Assembly (NCBI GenBank): GCA_964401385.1
Contig: CAYNYF010000001.1
Location: forward strand, 1 to 64,000
Source of the DNA: CAYNYF01 sp964401385
Lineage (GTDB): Bacteria > Planctomycetota > Phycisphaerae > SM23-33
DNA length: 64,000 nt
Direction of reading: 5' to 3'
The notes beneath the pieces were generated by a model. That model was not told where the DNA came from, ran no database searches, and saw only the letters and a program-made list of their open reading frames with translations. This document shows, one piece after another, positions 15,494-24,521 of the stretch. Numbering within the stretch: the first letter of the stretch is position 1; the number at the start of each line of letters is the position of its first letter. Position numbers and translations under genes: made by a program.

Positions 15494-17566
15494 ATGAAGA
15501 AAAGTCCGGGCAGGTCCGAGCCGGCGGCCCCTGGCGGCCAAGCGGCCGTGCGGGCCTTTGGCGTCGCCGCGGCGGCCGCGGCCGGGGCGCTGGTGGTGGC
15601 GCTGGCGGTCCGTCCCATCGGCGGCCACGACGTCGGCTACCACTTGGCCTACGGGGAGCACTTCCTGGATCACGGCCGGATCGTCCAGACCAACCGATTC
15701 ATCTACACCAGGCTGGAGGAGGACGTCCTGGCCGACCCGAAAAACGTCGGCGCCGGCTGCCGGTACGACCCCGCGACCAACACCTACCACTTCGTCAACA
15801 CCAACTGGCTCAGCCAGGTGGTGCTGGCGGCCGTCCACTGCGCCGGCGGAATGGTGGCCCTGAGCCTGTTGCAGGCGGCGATGGTGGCGGGGATCTTCGC
15901 CCTGCTGGTGCTGACGATGCGCCGGGCGGGGCTGGGGTGGCAGTGGATCGCCCCGGCCGTCATCCTGGCCGCGCTGACGGCCCACGAGCGATTCGCCCTG
16001 CGGCCGGAGGTCTTCGGCTTCCTTATACTGAGCGGGCAGTTGGCGCTGCTGGCCGGGCCGGGCATGGGCCGGCGCCGGGCCGCGGGCGTGATCGGCCTGC
16101 AAATCCTCGCCGCCAACTGCCACGGCTACTTCCTGCTGGGGGTCGCCCTCTCGGCGGCCATGCTGCTCGACGCCTTCGCCCGCTGGCTGTGGGCCAGGAC
16201 CGTGACGGAATCGGACGCGGGAAAAGTCAAGGCCCGGCTGAAGTGGCTGGCGGTGGCGACGGGCGGGGCGGTGCTGGCGTCGCTGTGCAACCCGTGGTTA
16301 GTCCGCGGGGCGATCATGCCCGTCCAGGCCCTCGCCGCTATTCACCGCGGACGATTCGAGCTGAGCATCGTCGCCGAATCGCGGCGGCAGGTCGTCCAGA
16401 TCACCGAGCTGTCCAGCCCGTTCCTGGCCCAATGGCGGGGGATGCTCTCGACCAAGGCGTACATAGTGACGCTGTGCGTGGGCGCCGCGGGGCTGCTGGC
16501 CGCCCTGGCCGGGAGGCGCTGGGGATGGGCGCTGATCCTGATCGGCATGGGGGCGGCGTCGATGGCGATGCGCCGGAACATGGTGCTGGCGGGGATCGTC
16601 GTCGCCCCGCTCAGCGCGATGGCGATTTGGGACGGCTGGTGCCGACTGCGACAGCGGCCCCGTCCCGGCCGGCTGGGTCGGCTGAGCCGGGCGGCGGCGG
16701 TGGCGGTTTCCCTGGCGACGATGGCCGCGGCCGGCTACTGGGTCTACCGCACGGTCACCCACAAGCTGTACTTCGCCGAGCGGAGCCGCGGCCGGTTCCG
16801 CCTGGGGAGGATGGAGGTCTCGCTGCCGCTGGCGGCGGCCGAGTGGATCAACAGCAATCAACCGGCGGGCAACGTCTTCTGCGACTTCAGCACCTCGGCC
16901 AACCTGATGTACTTCACCCGCCCGCATCGCCAGGTGCCGCTGCTGACGAACACCTGGGCGTATCCGCACTACGTCCGGCAGTGGGTGCTGGACTGCACTG
17001 CCGATCCGGAAGCGCTGGAGCGGGCGGTCGAGGCTTACGGGGTCGAGACCATCGTCCTGAACCCCAGCCCCATCGGCCGCGACGTCCTCCGGTATCTCGC
17101 CGACAGTCCCAGGTGGGCCGTCGTCGAGGTCGACGGAAAGTACGTCACCTTCCTCCGCCGCGACGGGGCCAACGCCGCCCTCGCCCGCGCCCGGGAGATC
17201 ACCGCGGCCAACCTGAACGTCGCTCGGCACATCGAGCGGGTCGCCGCAACCGACCCCGTCCCCGCCCACGCCCTGCACACCGGGGCGCTGATCCTGTACT
17301 GGATGGGCTGGTATGACCCGGCCCAGGCGATGTGGGACGAGTGCGTCCGGCTGGAGCCGGAATTCCCCGAGGCGATCTACTTCCTGGGCCTGTGCTGGGC
17401 GAGGCGCGGAGGGGTCGCCAACCTGCGGAAGGCGGCGGGGCTGATCGAGCGCGCCCTCGAAATCGAGCCGGACTACCCCGAGGCGAGGAACGACCTGCGG
17501 ATCATCCGCCGGCGGCTGGCGGCATCGCAGTTGCAGCCGGCCGGACGCCGCGGGCGCGGGCCGTGA
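15494..17566 (+). CDS. Multi-pass membrane protein, GT-C-like with C-terminal TPR (paralog 1)
   Basis: 690 residues: a short cytoplasmic N-terminus, about ten hydrophobic segments to residue 430, an extracytoplasmic domain, and TPR-like helices after about 580 (MWDECVRLEPEFPEAIYFLG, IERALEIEPDYPEARNDL). The first outer loop has GHDVGYHLAYGEHF...GRIVQTNRFIYT, where the Asp could be the catalytic acid seen in GT-C glycosyltransferases such as PMT and ArnT. Other marks shared with paralogs 2 and 3 are NWLSQVV, RPEVFGFL, LCNPW, RRNMVLAG, and LTNTWAYP. A lipid-linked sugar donor is plausible but unproven. First of three tandem paralogs, each with its own promoter. Confidence 0.75.
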   Translation: MKKSPGRSEPAAPGGQAAVRAFGVAAAAAAGALVVALAVRPIGGHDVGYHLAYGEHFLDHGRIVQTNRFIYTRLEEDVLADPKNVGAGCRYDPATNTYHFVNTNWLSQVVLAAVHCAGGMVALSLLQAAMVAGIFALLVLTMRRAGLGWQWIAPAVILAALTAHERFALRPEVFGFLILSGQLALLAGPGMGRRRAAGVIGLQILAANCHGYFLLGVALSAAMLLDAFARWLWARTVTESDAGKVKARLKWLAVATGGAVLASLCNPWLVRGAIMPVQALAAIHRGRFELSIVAESRRQVVQITELSSPFLAQWRGMLSTKAYIVTLCVGAAGLLAALAGRRWGWALILIGMGAASMAMRRNMVLAGIVVAPLSAMAIWDGWCRLRQRPRPGRLGRLSRAAAVAVSLATMAAAGYWVYRTVTHKLYFAERSRGRFRLGRMEVSLPLAAAEWINSNQPAGNVFCDFSTSANLMYFTRPHRQVPLLTNTWAYPHYVRQWVLDCTADPEALERAVEAYGVETIVLNPSPIGRDVLRYLADSPRWAVVEVDGKYVTFLRRDGANAALARAREITAANLNVARHIERVAATDPVPAHALHTGALILYWMGWYDPAQAMWDECVRLEPEFPEAIYFLGLCWARRGGVANLRKAAGLIERALEIEPDYPEARNDLRIIRRRLAASQLQPAGRRGRGP

Positions 17567-17592
17567 CGCGCCCGAGCGCCCGCGTGCGTCGC

Positions 17593-17621
17593 GTGACAGG
17601 CCCGCCCCGGCCGACTACAAT
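17593..17621 (+). promoter_or_regulatory. Promoter of membrane GT-C-like gene 2
   Basis: GTGACA (17593-17598), 17-base spacer, TACAAT (17616-17621), nine bases before the ATG at 17631. Both hexamers and the spacing are identical to those of the gene 1 promoter. Confidence 0.7.
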
Positions 17622-17630
17622 CCCCGCGGC

Positions 17631-19877
17631 ATGACCCAACGACCCTCCGGTCTGAAGGTGGCCGCCGTCGAGGTGGCGCCGGCGGTGGTGAAGGACTTGG
17701 CCATCCTGGCCGTGGTGGCGGCCGCCGCGCTCGTCGTGGCCCTGGCCGTCCGCCCCATCGCCAGCTACGACATCGGATACCACCTGGCCTATGGCGAGTA
17801 CTTCCTCCAGCACGGACGCATCGTCCAGACCAACCGGTTCACCTACGCCAGGCTGGAGGAGGACCTCCCGGCCGATCCCGGCAGCCTCGCCCCCGGCGGC
17901 CGGTTCGACGCCGCAACCAACACCTATCACTTCATCAACGCCAACTGGCTCAGCCAGGTCGTCTTCGCCGCGGTGCACCTTGCCGGCGGGATGATCGCGC
18001 TGAGCATTCTGCGGGCGGCGTTGGTGGCGGGAATCTTCGTCCTGCTGATCGTTACCATGCGCCGAAGCTCGGCCGCGACGGATGCCCCGCCCGATGCCGG
18101 CCGGCGCGGCGGCGTCGGCTGGCACTGGATCGCCCCGGCCGTCGTCCTGATCGCCCTGAGCTCCTACGAGCGGTTCGACCTCCGCCCGGAGCTGCTGGGC
18201 TATTTGGTGCTGCTGGGGCAGTGGGCGCTGCTGGTCCGGCCGCGTGCGGGCCGGCGCGGACTGTGTGCGATGATCGCCCTGCAAGTGCTGGCGGTCAACT
18301 TCCACAGCTATTTCCTGCTGGGCGTTGCCCTCTCGGCGGCGATGCTGGCCGATGCCTTCGCCCACTGGCTGTGGGCCAGGACGGTCACCGGCCGCGACGA
18401 CGCCGCGGCAAAGGCGCGGATGAAATGGCTCGCCATCGCCACGGGCGGCATGGTGCTGGCCTGCCTGTGCAACCCGTGGCACCTCCGCGGGGCGATCTTT
18501 CCGATCCAGACGGTTGCCTTTCTCAGCAGGCATCAGATCGTGGGGGGGACGCCCACCAGCCTGACCGCCCATCCCTGGGCCCTGATCGGCGAGTTCCCGC
18601 GGACCCTGGCCGAGCAGTTCAGCGGCCACCGGGCCACCACGGCCTACATCGTCGTGCTCGCGCTGGCCGCCGCCGGGGGCCTGGTCGCGGCCGCCAGAAG
18701 GCGCTGGGGGTGGCTGCTGGTCATGGTCGGGGCGGCCTGGGTCTCGCTGACGACCCGCCGGAACATCGCCCTGGGGGCGTTTCTGATGGTCCCGCTGGCC
18801 CTGGTGAGCCTCACCGACGGCTGGCGCTGGCTGGCGGGCAGGGTTCGCCGCCCCACCCCCGCCGTGCTGGCGCGGATCGGCCCCGCTGCGGTGGCGGTGA
18901 TCTCGGCCGCCGCCGCTCTGTGGTGGACCGTCTCGATCGTCTCCAACGAGTTCTACGCCTCCGAGCGGCGGAGTTGGCGGTTCGGCCTGGGCGTCTCGCG
19001 CGTGATGATCCCCGTGGAAGCGGCCGAGTGGATCAACCGGCACGCCCCGGCCGGAAACGTCTGGTGCGACTTCGCCAACTCCTCGAACCTCATGTACCTC
19101 ACCCGCCCACACCGCGACGTGCCCATCCTCACCAACACCTTCGCCTACCCGCCGCGGGTGCTGCGGCAGTCGATCTTCGCCGCGGCCGGGCTGGAGAAGT
19201 GGGCCCCGGTCGCCCGCAAGCACCGCGTCGGCACCGTGGTGCTGCGATTCACCGCGGTCCTGCCGACGGACCTGCCGACCTTGATGAAGCAGCTCTCGCG
19301 CGATCCGGGCTGGGTGGTGGTGCAACTGGGCGTCCGCCACGTGGTCTTCCTTCGCGCCGACGGGGCCAACGCCGCCCTGGCCGACCGCGCCGGCATCGCC
19401 GAGGAGGACTTCGACGTGGGCGGCCACGTCGACGCCTGCCGGCGGGCGGACCCGGTGGAGGCCGAGGCCCTGTACGATGCCGGCCGGCTGCTGGCCCACC
19501 TGGAATGGTACGGCCGCGCCATTACGGTCTGGAAGGAGTGCCTCAAGCTCGACCCGGACCACGCCCGGGCCCGCCGGTGGCTGCGGTGGGTGGTCGCCGT
19601 CGCCCCGGGGCGGCTTGCCGCCCGCGGCCGGACTCTGGCGAAACGCGGAACCGAGCTGCTCCAGCGTATGAGGCGGCACCTCCAGCGGCAGGAAGCCGAC
19701 GAGGCCGCCGCCGCCCGCAGGGCAGCCCTGGCCGATTGGCAGGAGGCCCGGCGGCTGCTGGAGGGCGCACTGGAGATCGACCCCGACCATCTCCAGGCCG
19801 CCGACGCCCTGCAACTGCTTCGGCGGCAGATGGAGGCATTTCAGCGCGGCGTAATCCTCCTGCCCAGCCGGTCGTGA
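17631..19877 (+). CDS. Multi-pass membrane protein, GT-C-like with C-terminal TPR (paralog 2)
   Basis: 748 residues, clearly paralogous to the flanking genes along the whole length: SYDIGYHLAYGEYF, GRIVQTNRFTYARLEED, FINANWLSQVVFAA, LRPELLGYL, LAVNFHSYFLLGVALS, LCNPWHLRGAIFP and WINRHAPAGNVWCDF. About ten membrane segments precede an extracytoplasmic part and a C-terminal TPR-like stretch (VWKECLKLDPDHARARRWL, then LEGALEIDPDHLQAADALQ). The C-terminal region carries an extra basic helical insert of about 50 residues compared with paralog 1. No Shine-Dalgarno sequence is visible; the ATG lies nine bases after a -10 element. Function unknown beyond a likely glycosyl- or phospho-transfer role at the membrane. 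Confidence 0.75.
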   Translation: MTQRPSGLKVAAVEVAPAVVKDLAILAVVAAAALVVALAVRPIASYDIGYHLAYGEYFLQHGRIVQTNRFTYARLEEDLPADPGSLAPGGRFDAATNTYHFINANWLSQVVFAAVHLAGGMIALSILRAALVAGIFVLLIVTMRRSSAATDAPPDAGRRGGVGWHWIAPAVVLIALSSYERFDLRPELLGYLVLLGQWALLVRPRAGRRGLCAMIALQVLAVNFHSYFLLGVALSAAMLADAFAHWLWARTVTGRDDAAAKARMKWLAIATGGMVLACLCNPWHLRGAIFPIQTVAFLSRHQIVGGTPTSLTAHPWALIGEFPRTLAEQFSGHRATTAYIVVLALAAAGGLVAAARRRWGWLLVMVGAAWVSLTTRRNIALGAFLMVPLALVSLTDGWRWLAGRVRRPTPAVLARIGPAAVAVISAAAALWWTVSIVSNEFYASERRSWRFGLGVSRVMIPVEAAEWINRHAPAGNVWCDFANSSNLMYLTRPHRDVPILTNTFAYPPRVLRQSIFAAAGLEKWAPVARKHRVGTVVLRFTAVLPTDLPTLMKQLSRDPGWVVVQLGVRHVVFLRADGANAALADRAGIAEEDFDVGGHVDACRRADPVEAEALYDAGRLLAHLEWYGRAITVWKECLKLDPDHARARRWLRWVVAVAPGRLAARGRTLAKRGTELLQRMRRHLQRQEADEAAAARRAALADWQEARRLLEGALEIDPDHLQAADALQLLRRQMEAFQRGVILLPSRS

Positions 19878-19903
19878 GGCAGGCGCCGCCGACCGGGCCG
19901 ATA

Positions 19904-19932
19904 GTGACAATCGCGCCGGCCGCGGCTAGAAT
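19904..19932 (+). promoter_or_regulatory. Promoter of membrane GT-C-like gene 3
   Basis: GTGACA (19904-19909), 17-base spacer, TAGAAT (19927-19932), eight bases before the ATG at 19941. Predicted leader about one or two bases. Confidence 0.7.
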
Positions 19933-19940
19933 CTGCCGCC

Positions 19941-22202
19941 ATGGTCAGGCAGGACGATCGCGTAGCACCCCAGCCGCCTTCGCCCGGGACGGCGCTGCCC
20001 GGCCGGATCGTCGGGATTGCGGCCACGGCCGCCGCCGGCGCCCTGGCCGTGCTGCTGGCGGTGCGGCCGTTCTCCAGCTACGACGTCGGCTACCACCTGG
20101 CCTACGGGAGGCATTTCCTTCGCACCGGCCGGATCGTCCAGACCAATCGGTTCATCTACACCAAGCTGGACAAGCAGCGCCTGGCCGATCCCGACGAACT
20201 CGGCCCCGGCTGCCGCTACGACGCCGCCAGCGACACCTACCACTTCATCAACGGCAACTGGCTCAGCCAAGTGGTCATGACCCTGGCGTATGAGGCGGGC
20301 GGCTTCGACGGGCTGTGGGTGCTCCAGTGGGCGATGGTGGCGGCGATCTTCGCCCTGATGGCGGTGACGATGCGCCGGGCCCTGCCCGCCGAGCAAGCCG
20401 GCGCCCCCGGCCCGCCCGGGCGGCGGCTGGGCTGGGAGTGGATCGGCTCGGCCGTGCTGCTGGCGGCCATGACCGGCTACTCCCGCTTCAATCTCCGCCC
20501 GGAGGTCTTCGGCTATCTGATGCTGGTCGCCCAGTGGTGCCTGCTGGTCGGGCCGAGGTTCGGCTGGCGGGCGGCGGCCGGGGTGATCGGCCTGCAAGTC
20601 CTGGCGGTCAACTTCCACAGCTACTTCCTGCTGGGGATAGCCCTGACCGGGGTGATGTTCGCCGACGTATTTCTGCGGTGGGTCTGGCGGCGGTCGGTGA
20701 CGCAGGAGGCGGCGGGCGCGGGCGCCGGGCGGCTGAAGTGGCTGGGCATCGCCACGGCCGGGGTGCTGCTGGCGTCGCTGTGCAACCCCTGGCACGTCCG
20801 CGGGGCGGTCATGCCCGTCCAGACGCTGATGTTCATGAACAGGCACGACATCGCCGGCGGCGAGCCCCGCACGTTCGCCAAGCACCCCTGGGCGGCCGTG
20901 GGCGAGTTCACCACGCCCTTTGCGAAAACGCTCCGGCACACCAAGGCGACCTGGGCGTACTTCACCGTGCTCTCCCTGGCCGGCGTGGCCGGCGTGGTGG
21001 CGCTGCTGCGGCGGCGTTGGGGTTGGCTGGCGGCGCTGGCGGGCATGACGGCCGTGTCGCTGAAGATGCGGCGCAACATCGCCCCGGCCGCGATGATCCT
21101 GGCCCCGCTGAGCCTGATCGTCCTGGCCGACGGCTGGCGCTGGCTGGCGAAAAGGTCTTCGCCGCCGGAACCGGGTCGGGCCCCGGCCAAGGCTCGAGAA
21201 TCCTTGCTGGCGCGGCTGCCCCGGCCGGTCGGCATCGCGACCGCGGCGGCCGTGATCGCCCTGTCGGCCTGGTGGATCTTCGCCGTCCTCACGCAGCGGT
21301 TCTACTACTCCGAGCACCGCTCGTGGCGGTTCGGCAGAGGGGTTTCGTCCTTCTCGGTGCCGTTGGCCGCGGCCGGGTGGATCAACCAGCACGCCCCGGC
21401 CGGCAACGTCTTCACCGGCTATGACAGCTCCTCCGACCTGATGTTCCTGACTCACCGCCGGGTGCCGATACTGACCAACACCTGGGCCTTCCCGCCGTAC
21501 ATGATGCGGTGGGTCTTCGCCTGCACCGGCGGGCAGCCGGCCTTCGACGCCGGCGCGCGGGAGTTGCGCATTGCCGCGTTTGACCGAGCCGCGCGCGATT
21601 ACGGCATCGAGGTGGTGGTGCTGCACTCCTACCCGCCAACGCGCCCGCTCATGGGCGTGCTCGGCAAGAGCAGGCACTGGGCTGTCGTTCACATCGGCGT
21701 CAGTCACGTGGTGTTCCTCCGCCGCAACGGAGCCAACGCCGCTCTGGCGGCGAACTGCGCCCTGTCCCAGAAGGACTTCGACCTGGAAGGCTACATCGAC
21801 CGCATCGCCGCCACCGACCCGGTGCCGGCATTCGCCCTCCACAGCGCAGGGGTCGTCCTGCGCCACGTGGGCTGGGGCAATGCGGCCATTCGGCTCCTGG
21901 AGAAGTGCATCCAGATAGATCCGGCATATTGGGGCGCGATCGCCCAGCTCGGGACTGCCTACGGGCTGCGCGGCAACGCCAAGTTGATGCTCAGGGAAGC
22001 CTATAAGCAGAAGGGCCGGCACCTGGAGGCCCAACGCCTGCGCGAGGAAGCCTTGGCAGACTGGCTGCGAGCAGAGAAGCTGCTTGTGCGCGCGCTCGAA
22101 CTGAAGGGCGACGACGTTCCAGCAAAGTCGAATCTCAAATCGCTGCGAGCGCAGATGGCACAACTGGAGCGCGGCATCTACGTGCCGCCGAAGTTAAAGT
22201 AG
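19941..22202 (+). CDS. Multi-pass membrane protein, GT-C-like with C-terminal TPR (paralog 3)
   Basis: 753 residues with the same architecture as the two upstream paralogs: SYDVGYHLAYGRHFL, GRIVQTNRFIYTKLD, FINGNWLSQVVMTLAYE, LRPEVFGYLMLVAQW, LAVNFHSYFLLGIAL, LCNPWHVRGAVMP and FFLRRNGANAALA-like segments (VVFLRRNGANAALAAN). The C-terminal TPR-like region is the longest of the three (EKCIQIDPAYWGAIAQLG, YGLRGNAKLML, VRALELKGDDVPAKSNL). Stop TAG at 22200-22202 is followed at once by a GGGC-GGA-GCCC stem. The three genes keep conserved residues but have diverged well, so the triplication is old rather than recent. Confidence 0.75.
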   Translation: MVRQDDRVAPQPPSPGTALPGRIVGIAATAAAGALAVLLAVRPFSSYDVGYHLAYGRHFLRTGRIVQTNRFIYTKLDKQRLADPDELGPGCRYDAASDTYHFINGNWLSQVVMTLAYEAGGFDGLWVLQWAMVAAIFALMAVTMRRALPAEQAGAPGPPGRRLGWEWIGSAVLLAAMTGYSRFNLRPEVFGYLMLVAQWCLLVGPRFGWRAAAGVIGLQVLAVNFHSYFLLGIALTGVMFADVFLRWVWRRSVTQEAAGAGAGRLKWLGIATAGVLLASLCNPWHVRGAVMPVQTLMFMNRHDIAGGEPRTFAKHPWAAVGEFTTPFAKTLRHTKATWAYFTVLSLAGVAGVVALLRRRWGWLAALAGMTAVSLKMRRNIAPAAMILAPLSLIVLADGWRWLAKRSSPPEPGRAPAKARESLLARLPRPVGIATAAAVIALSAWWIFAVLTQRFYYSEHRSWRFGRGVSSFSVPLAAAGWINQHAPAGNVFTGYDSSSDLMFLTHRRVPILTNTWAFPPYMMRWVFACTGGQPAFDAGARELRIAAFDRAARDYGIEVVVLHSYPPTRPLMGVLGKSRHWAVVHIGVSHVVFLRRNGANAALAANCALSQKDFDLEGYIDRIAATDPVPAFALHSAGVVLRHVGWGNAAIRLLEKCIQIDPAYWGAIAQLGTAYGLRGNAKLMLREAYKQKGRHLEAQRLREEALADWLRAEKLLVRALELKGDDVPAKSNLKSLRAQMAQLERGIYVPPKLK

Positions 22203-22212
22203 GGCGGAGCCC
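22200..22212. repeat. GTAGGGCGG hairpin word at the paralog 3 stop
   Basis: TAGGGCGGAGCCC: GGGC (22202-22205) pairs with GCCC (22209-22212). Related TAGGGCGGG hairpins occur at about 13193-13203, 12424-12434 and 23508-23530, all beside gene ends or in gaps. Confidence 0.4.
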
Positions 22213-22272
22213 GACAACGGAACTCGACATCGCAAGACTTTGGCAGGGAACTGCTTTCAGAGGTGAGGCAAG

Positions 22273-23490
22273 ATGAACGAAGACGCCTATGGAGAGTTGA
22301 TCTCGTCGCTGGCGAGAGAGAGCGACAAGAGCATCGTGCTGCTGGTAATGGACGGCGTGGGCGACGTTGCCGGGCGCGGCGGCCGGACGCCTCTGGCGGC
22401 GGCGGGCACGCCCAACCTCGACGCCCTCGCCGGCGCCGGGGCCTGCGGGCTGCTGGTGCCCATCGCCACCGGCGTCACGCCGGGATCGGGGCCGGCGCAT
22501 CTGGGCCTGTTCGGCTACGACCCGGTCCTCTACCAGGTGGGCCGCGGCGTGCTCAGCGCGCTGGGGCTGGAGTTTCCGCTGGAGGAGACCGACGTGGCCG
22601 CGCGGCTGAACTTCTGCACGGTCGATGAGGCCGGCAACGTCGCCGACCGCCGCGCCGGGCGAATCCCCGACGAGGAGAACCGCCGCGTGATCGGCAAGAT
22701 CCTCTCGGCGCTGGAGCTCCCCGCCGGCGTGGAGGTGTTCTTCCAGACCGAGGCCGAGCACCGGGCGCTGCTGGTGCTGCGGGGCGAGGGCCTGGACGAC
22801 GACGTCGGCGACACCGACCCCCAGGCCACGGGCGTGCCGCCGCTGGCGCCGGACCGCCCGCCGCACGAGAGGTCCCGCACCGCGAAGATGGCGGCCGGGC
22901 TGATCGGGCAGGTGGGCAAGATCCTCGCCGACGAGCCCAGGGCGAACATGATCCTCGCCCGCGGCTTCGCCAAGCACCCGGACTGGCCGAAGTTCGCCGA
23001 GCGGTACAAGCTGAAGCCGGCGGCTGTCGCGGGATACCCGATGTACCGCGGCGTGGCCCGGCTGGTGGGCATTCCCGTGGTGGCCCAGCCGACCACCGCC
23101 GAGGGCGTGTGCGCCGAGGCCGCCAAGGCGATTGCCGATCACACCTTCGTCTTCGCCCACTTCAAGTATTGCGACAAGGCCGGCGAGGACGGCGACTTCG
23201 CCGAGAAGGTCCGGCGGATCGAGGAGATGGATTCGGCCCTGCCGAAGCTGCTGGCGGCCGGGCCGGACGTGCTGATCGTCACCGGCGACCATTCCACCCC
23301 GTGCAGCCTGAAGGCCCACAGTTGGCACCCCGTGCCGGTGGTGATGAGGGCCCCCTACCTCCGCGGCGGGCAGGCCGCTCGCTTCGACGAGCTCGCCTGC
23401 CGCGCGGGCGAGATCGGAACCATCACCTCCAAGGAGCTGCTGCCGCTGGCCATGGCCCACGCCGGCAAGCTGGAGAAGTTCGGGGCGTGA
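22273..23490 (+). CDS. apgM: 2,3-bisphosphoglycerate-independent phosphoglycerate mutase, archaeal type
   Basis: Interconverts 2- and 3-phosphoglycerate without a cofactor. The 405-residue alkaline-phosphatase-superfamily protein has the metal-binding VLLVMDGVGDV near residue 22, the nucleophile region TGVTPGSGPAHLGLFGYDP (Ser in GSG), and later metal ligands in FVFAHFKYCDKAGEDGD and VTGDHSTPCSLKAHSWHPVPV's first half. These are typical of ApgM rather than GpmI or GpmA. GAGGTGAGG precedes the ATG. It stands alone on the plus strand and is convergent with the EamA transporter gene. Confidence 0.93.
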   Translation: MNEDAYGELISSLARESDKSIVLLVMDGVGDVAGRGGRTPLAAAGTPNLDALAGAGACGLLVPIATGVTPGSGPAHLGLFGYDPVLYQVGRGVLSALGLEFPLEETDVAARLNFCTVDEAGNVADRRAGRIPDEENRRVIGKILSALELPAGVEVFFQTEAEHRALLVLRGEGLDDDVGDTDPQATGVPPLAPDRPPHERSRTAKMAAGLIGQVGKILADEPRANMILARGFAKHPDWPKFAERYKLKPAAVAGYPMYRGVARLVGIPVVAQPTTAEGVCAEAAKAIADHTFVFAHFKYCDKAGEDGDFAEKVRRIEEMDSALPKLLAAGPDVLIVTGDHSTPCSLKAHSWHPVPVVMRAPYLRGGQAARFDELACRAGEIGTITSKELLPLAMAHAGKLEKFGA

Positions 23491-23507
23491 GGCTGCGGCC
23501 GGATATC

Positions 23508-23525
23508 GCGGGCATGCCTGCCCGC
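23508..23525. terminator. GC hairpin between convergent genes
   Basis: GCGGGCA (23508-23514) and TGCCCGC (23519-23525) form a perfect 7-bp stem with a TGCC loop, next to a CGCCCTAC repeat word. No T tract on either side, so it may be a repeat element rather than a true terminator. Confidence 0.35.
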
Positions 23526-23542
23526 CCTACGAGTTGCGTGCG

Positions 23543-24484
23543 TCAAGGCGCGCCGAAGCCGTTGAGATTTGCCAGGATCACGGCCAGCACGCCGGTGGCG
23601 ACCGTGCCGTACCAGGTAGCGTCGGCCTTCTCGCCCAGGGCCAGCACCGAGACGACGGCCACCGTCAGGATGGAGGTCACGCCGGCGATGGTGAAGACCA
23701 CCGCGGCCGGGCAGGCGGCGCAGACCCGCAGCGCCAGCAGCCCGCCGATGGACCCGGCCGAGCCCAGAATCCCCAGGAGCAGCGCGCTTCGCAGCGGCAC
23801 GCGGTACGCCCGCGTGATCAGCAGGTCCGGCAGGATGGCCGCGGCCAGCGCCACATAGAACAGAAGGTACATCACGTGGCCGTAATGGTCCATGTAGCTG
23901 CCGCCCTCGGGGGCCGGCCGCGTGCCCAGGTCCTTGATGCAGACCGCCATCACGCTGTTGAAGATCAGGACCCCCACCAGCATCAGCCCGTAGAGGATTT
24001 TTCGCCGCGCCGAATGGTCCGGGCGGGTGTGGTCGGACTCACTCGGGGCATTGCGCCCCTGCCCGATCGAGGCGATCACCACGCAGGCCACGGCCGCGGC
24101 GATGGCGGCGTAGTGATGAGCCCGGATGCGCTCGCCCCAGACGAGGTAGGCGTAGAGGCTCACCGGCAGGAAGTACAGGCTCATGGCGCACCACAGCGGC
24201 GACAGCGGGCCCCGCTCCAGGATCGGGCGGACCAGCTTGACCCCCAGGTATTGGCCCAGCCCCGCCCCGATCCCGAAGGCCAGCACCAGCGGCGGCAGCC
24301 CGCCCAGGTCGAGCGGCCAGGCCGCGACGCCGAAGTAGACCGTCCCGGCCACGGAAATGAGCAGCACGATCTGCGGCGGGCCGACGCCGCGCGTCTGACC
24401 GAGCCGGTAGGCGATCGCAATCAGGGCAAAGCCCACGCCCGTGGCCACGGGCATGGTCAGAAGCCACGGCGAAACGGCGGCCAA
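23543..24484 (-). CDS. EamA/DMT-superfamily membrane transporter
   Basis: 313 residues with about ten hydrophobic segments in two halves, separated by a polar loop (SIGQGRNAPSESDHTRPDHS). The halves resemble the duplicated EamA unit; the C-terminal AGVTSILTVAVVSVLALGEK is typical, with the conserved Gly-Glu before the last helix. L-rhamnose/sugar RhaT-like transporters are a related alternative because of the large first half. The start is TTG (24482-24484) with AAGGAG seven bases upstream; the first ATG is ten codons further in. It is the last gene of a leftward operon after pfp (37-base gap). Substrate unknown. Confidence 0.8.
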   Translation of the reverse strand: MAAVSPWLLTMPVATGVGFALIAIAYRLGQTRGVGPPQIVLLISVAGTVYFGVAAWPLDLGGLPPLVLAFGIGAGLGQYLGVKLVRPILERGPLSPLWCAMSLYFLPVSLYAYLVWGERIRAHHYAAIAAAVACVVIASIGQGRNAPSESDHTRPDHSARRKILYGLMLVGVLIFNSVMAVCIKDLGTRPAPEGGSYMDHYGHVMYLLFYVALAAAILPDLLITRAYRVPLRSALLLGILGSAGSIGGLLALRVCAACPAAVVFTIAGVTSILTVAVVSVLALGEKADATWYGTVATGVLAVILANLNGFGAP

Positions 24485-24521
24485 AACCTCACTCCTTCCG
24501 CCCGGCGGAACGCGCGGGCGC

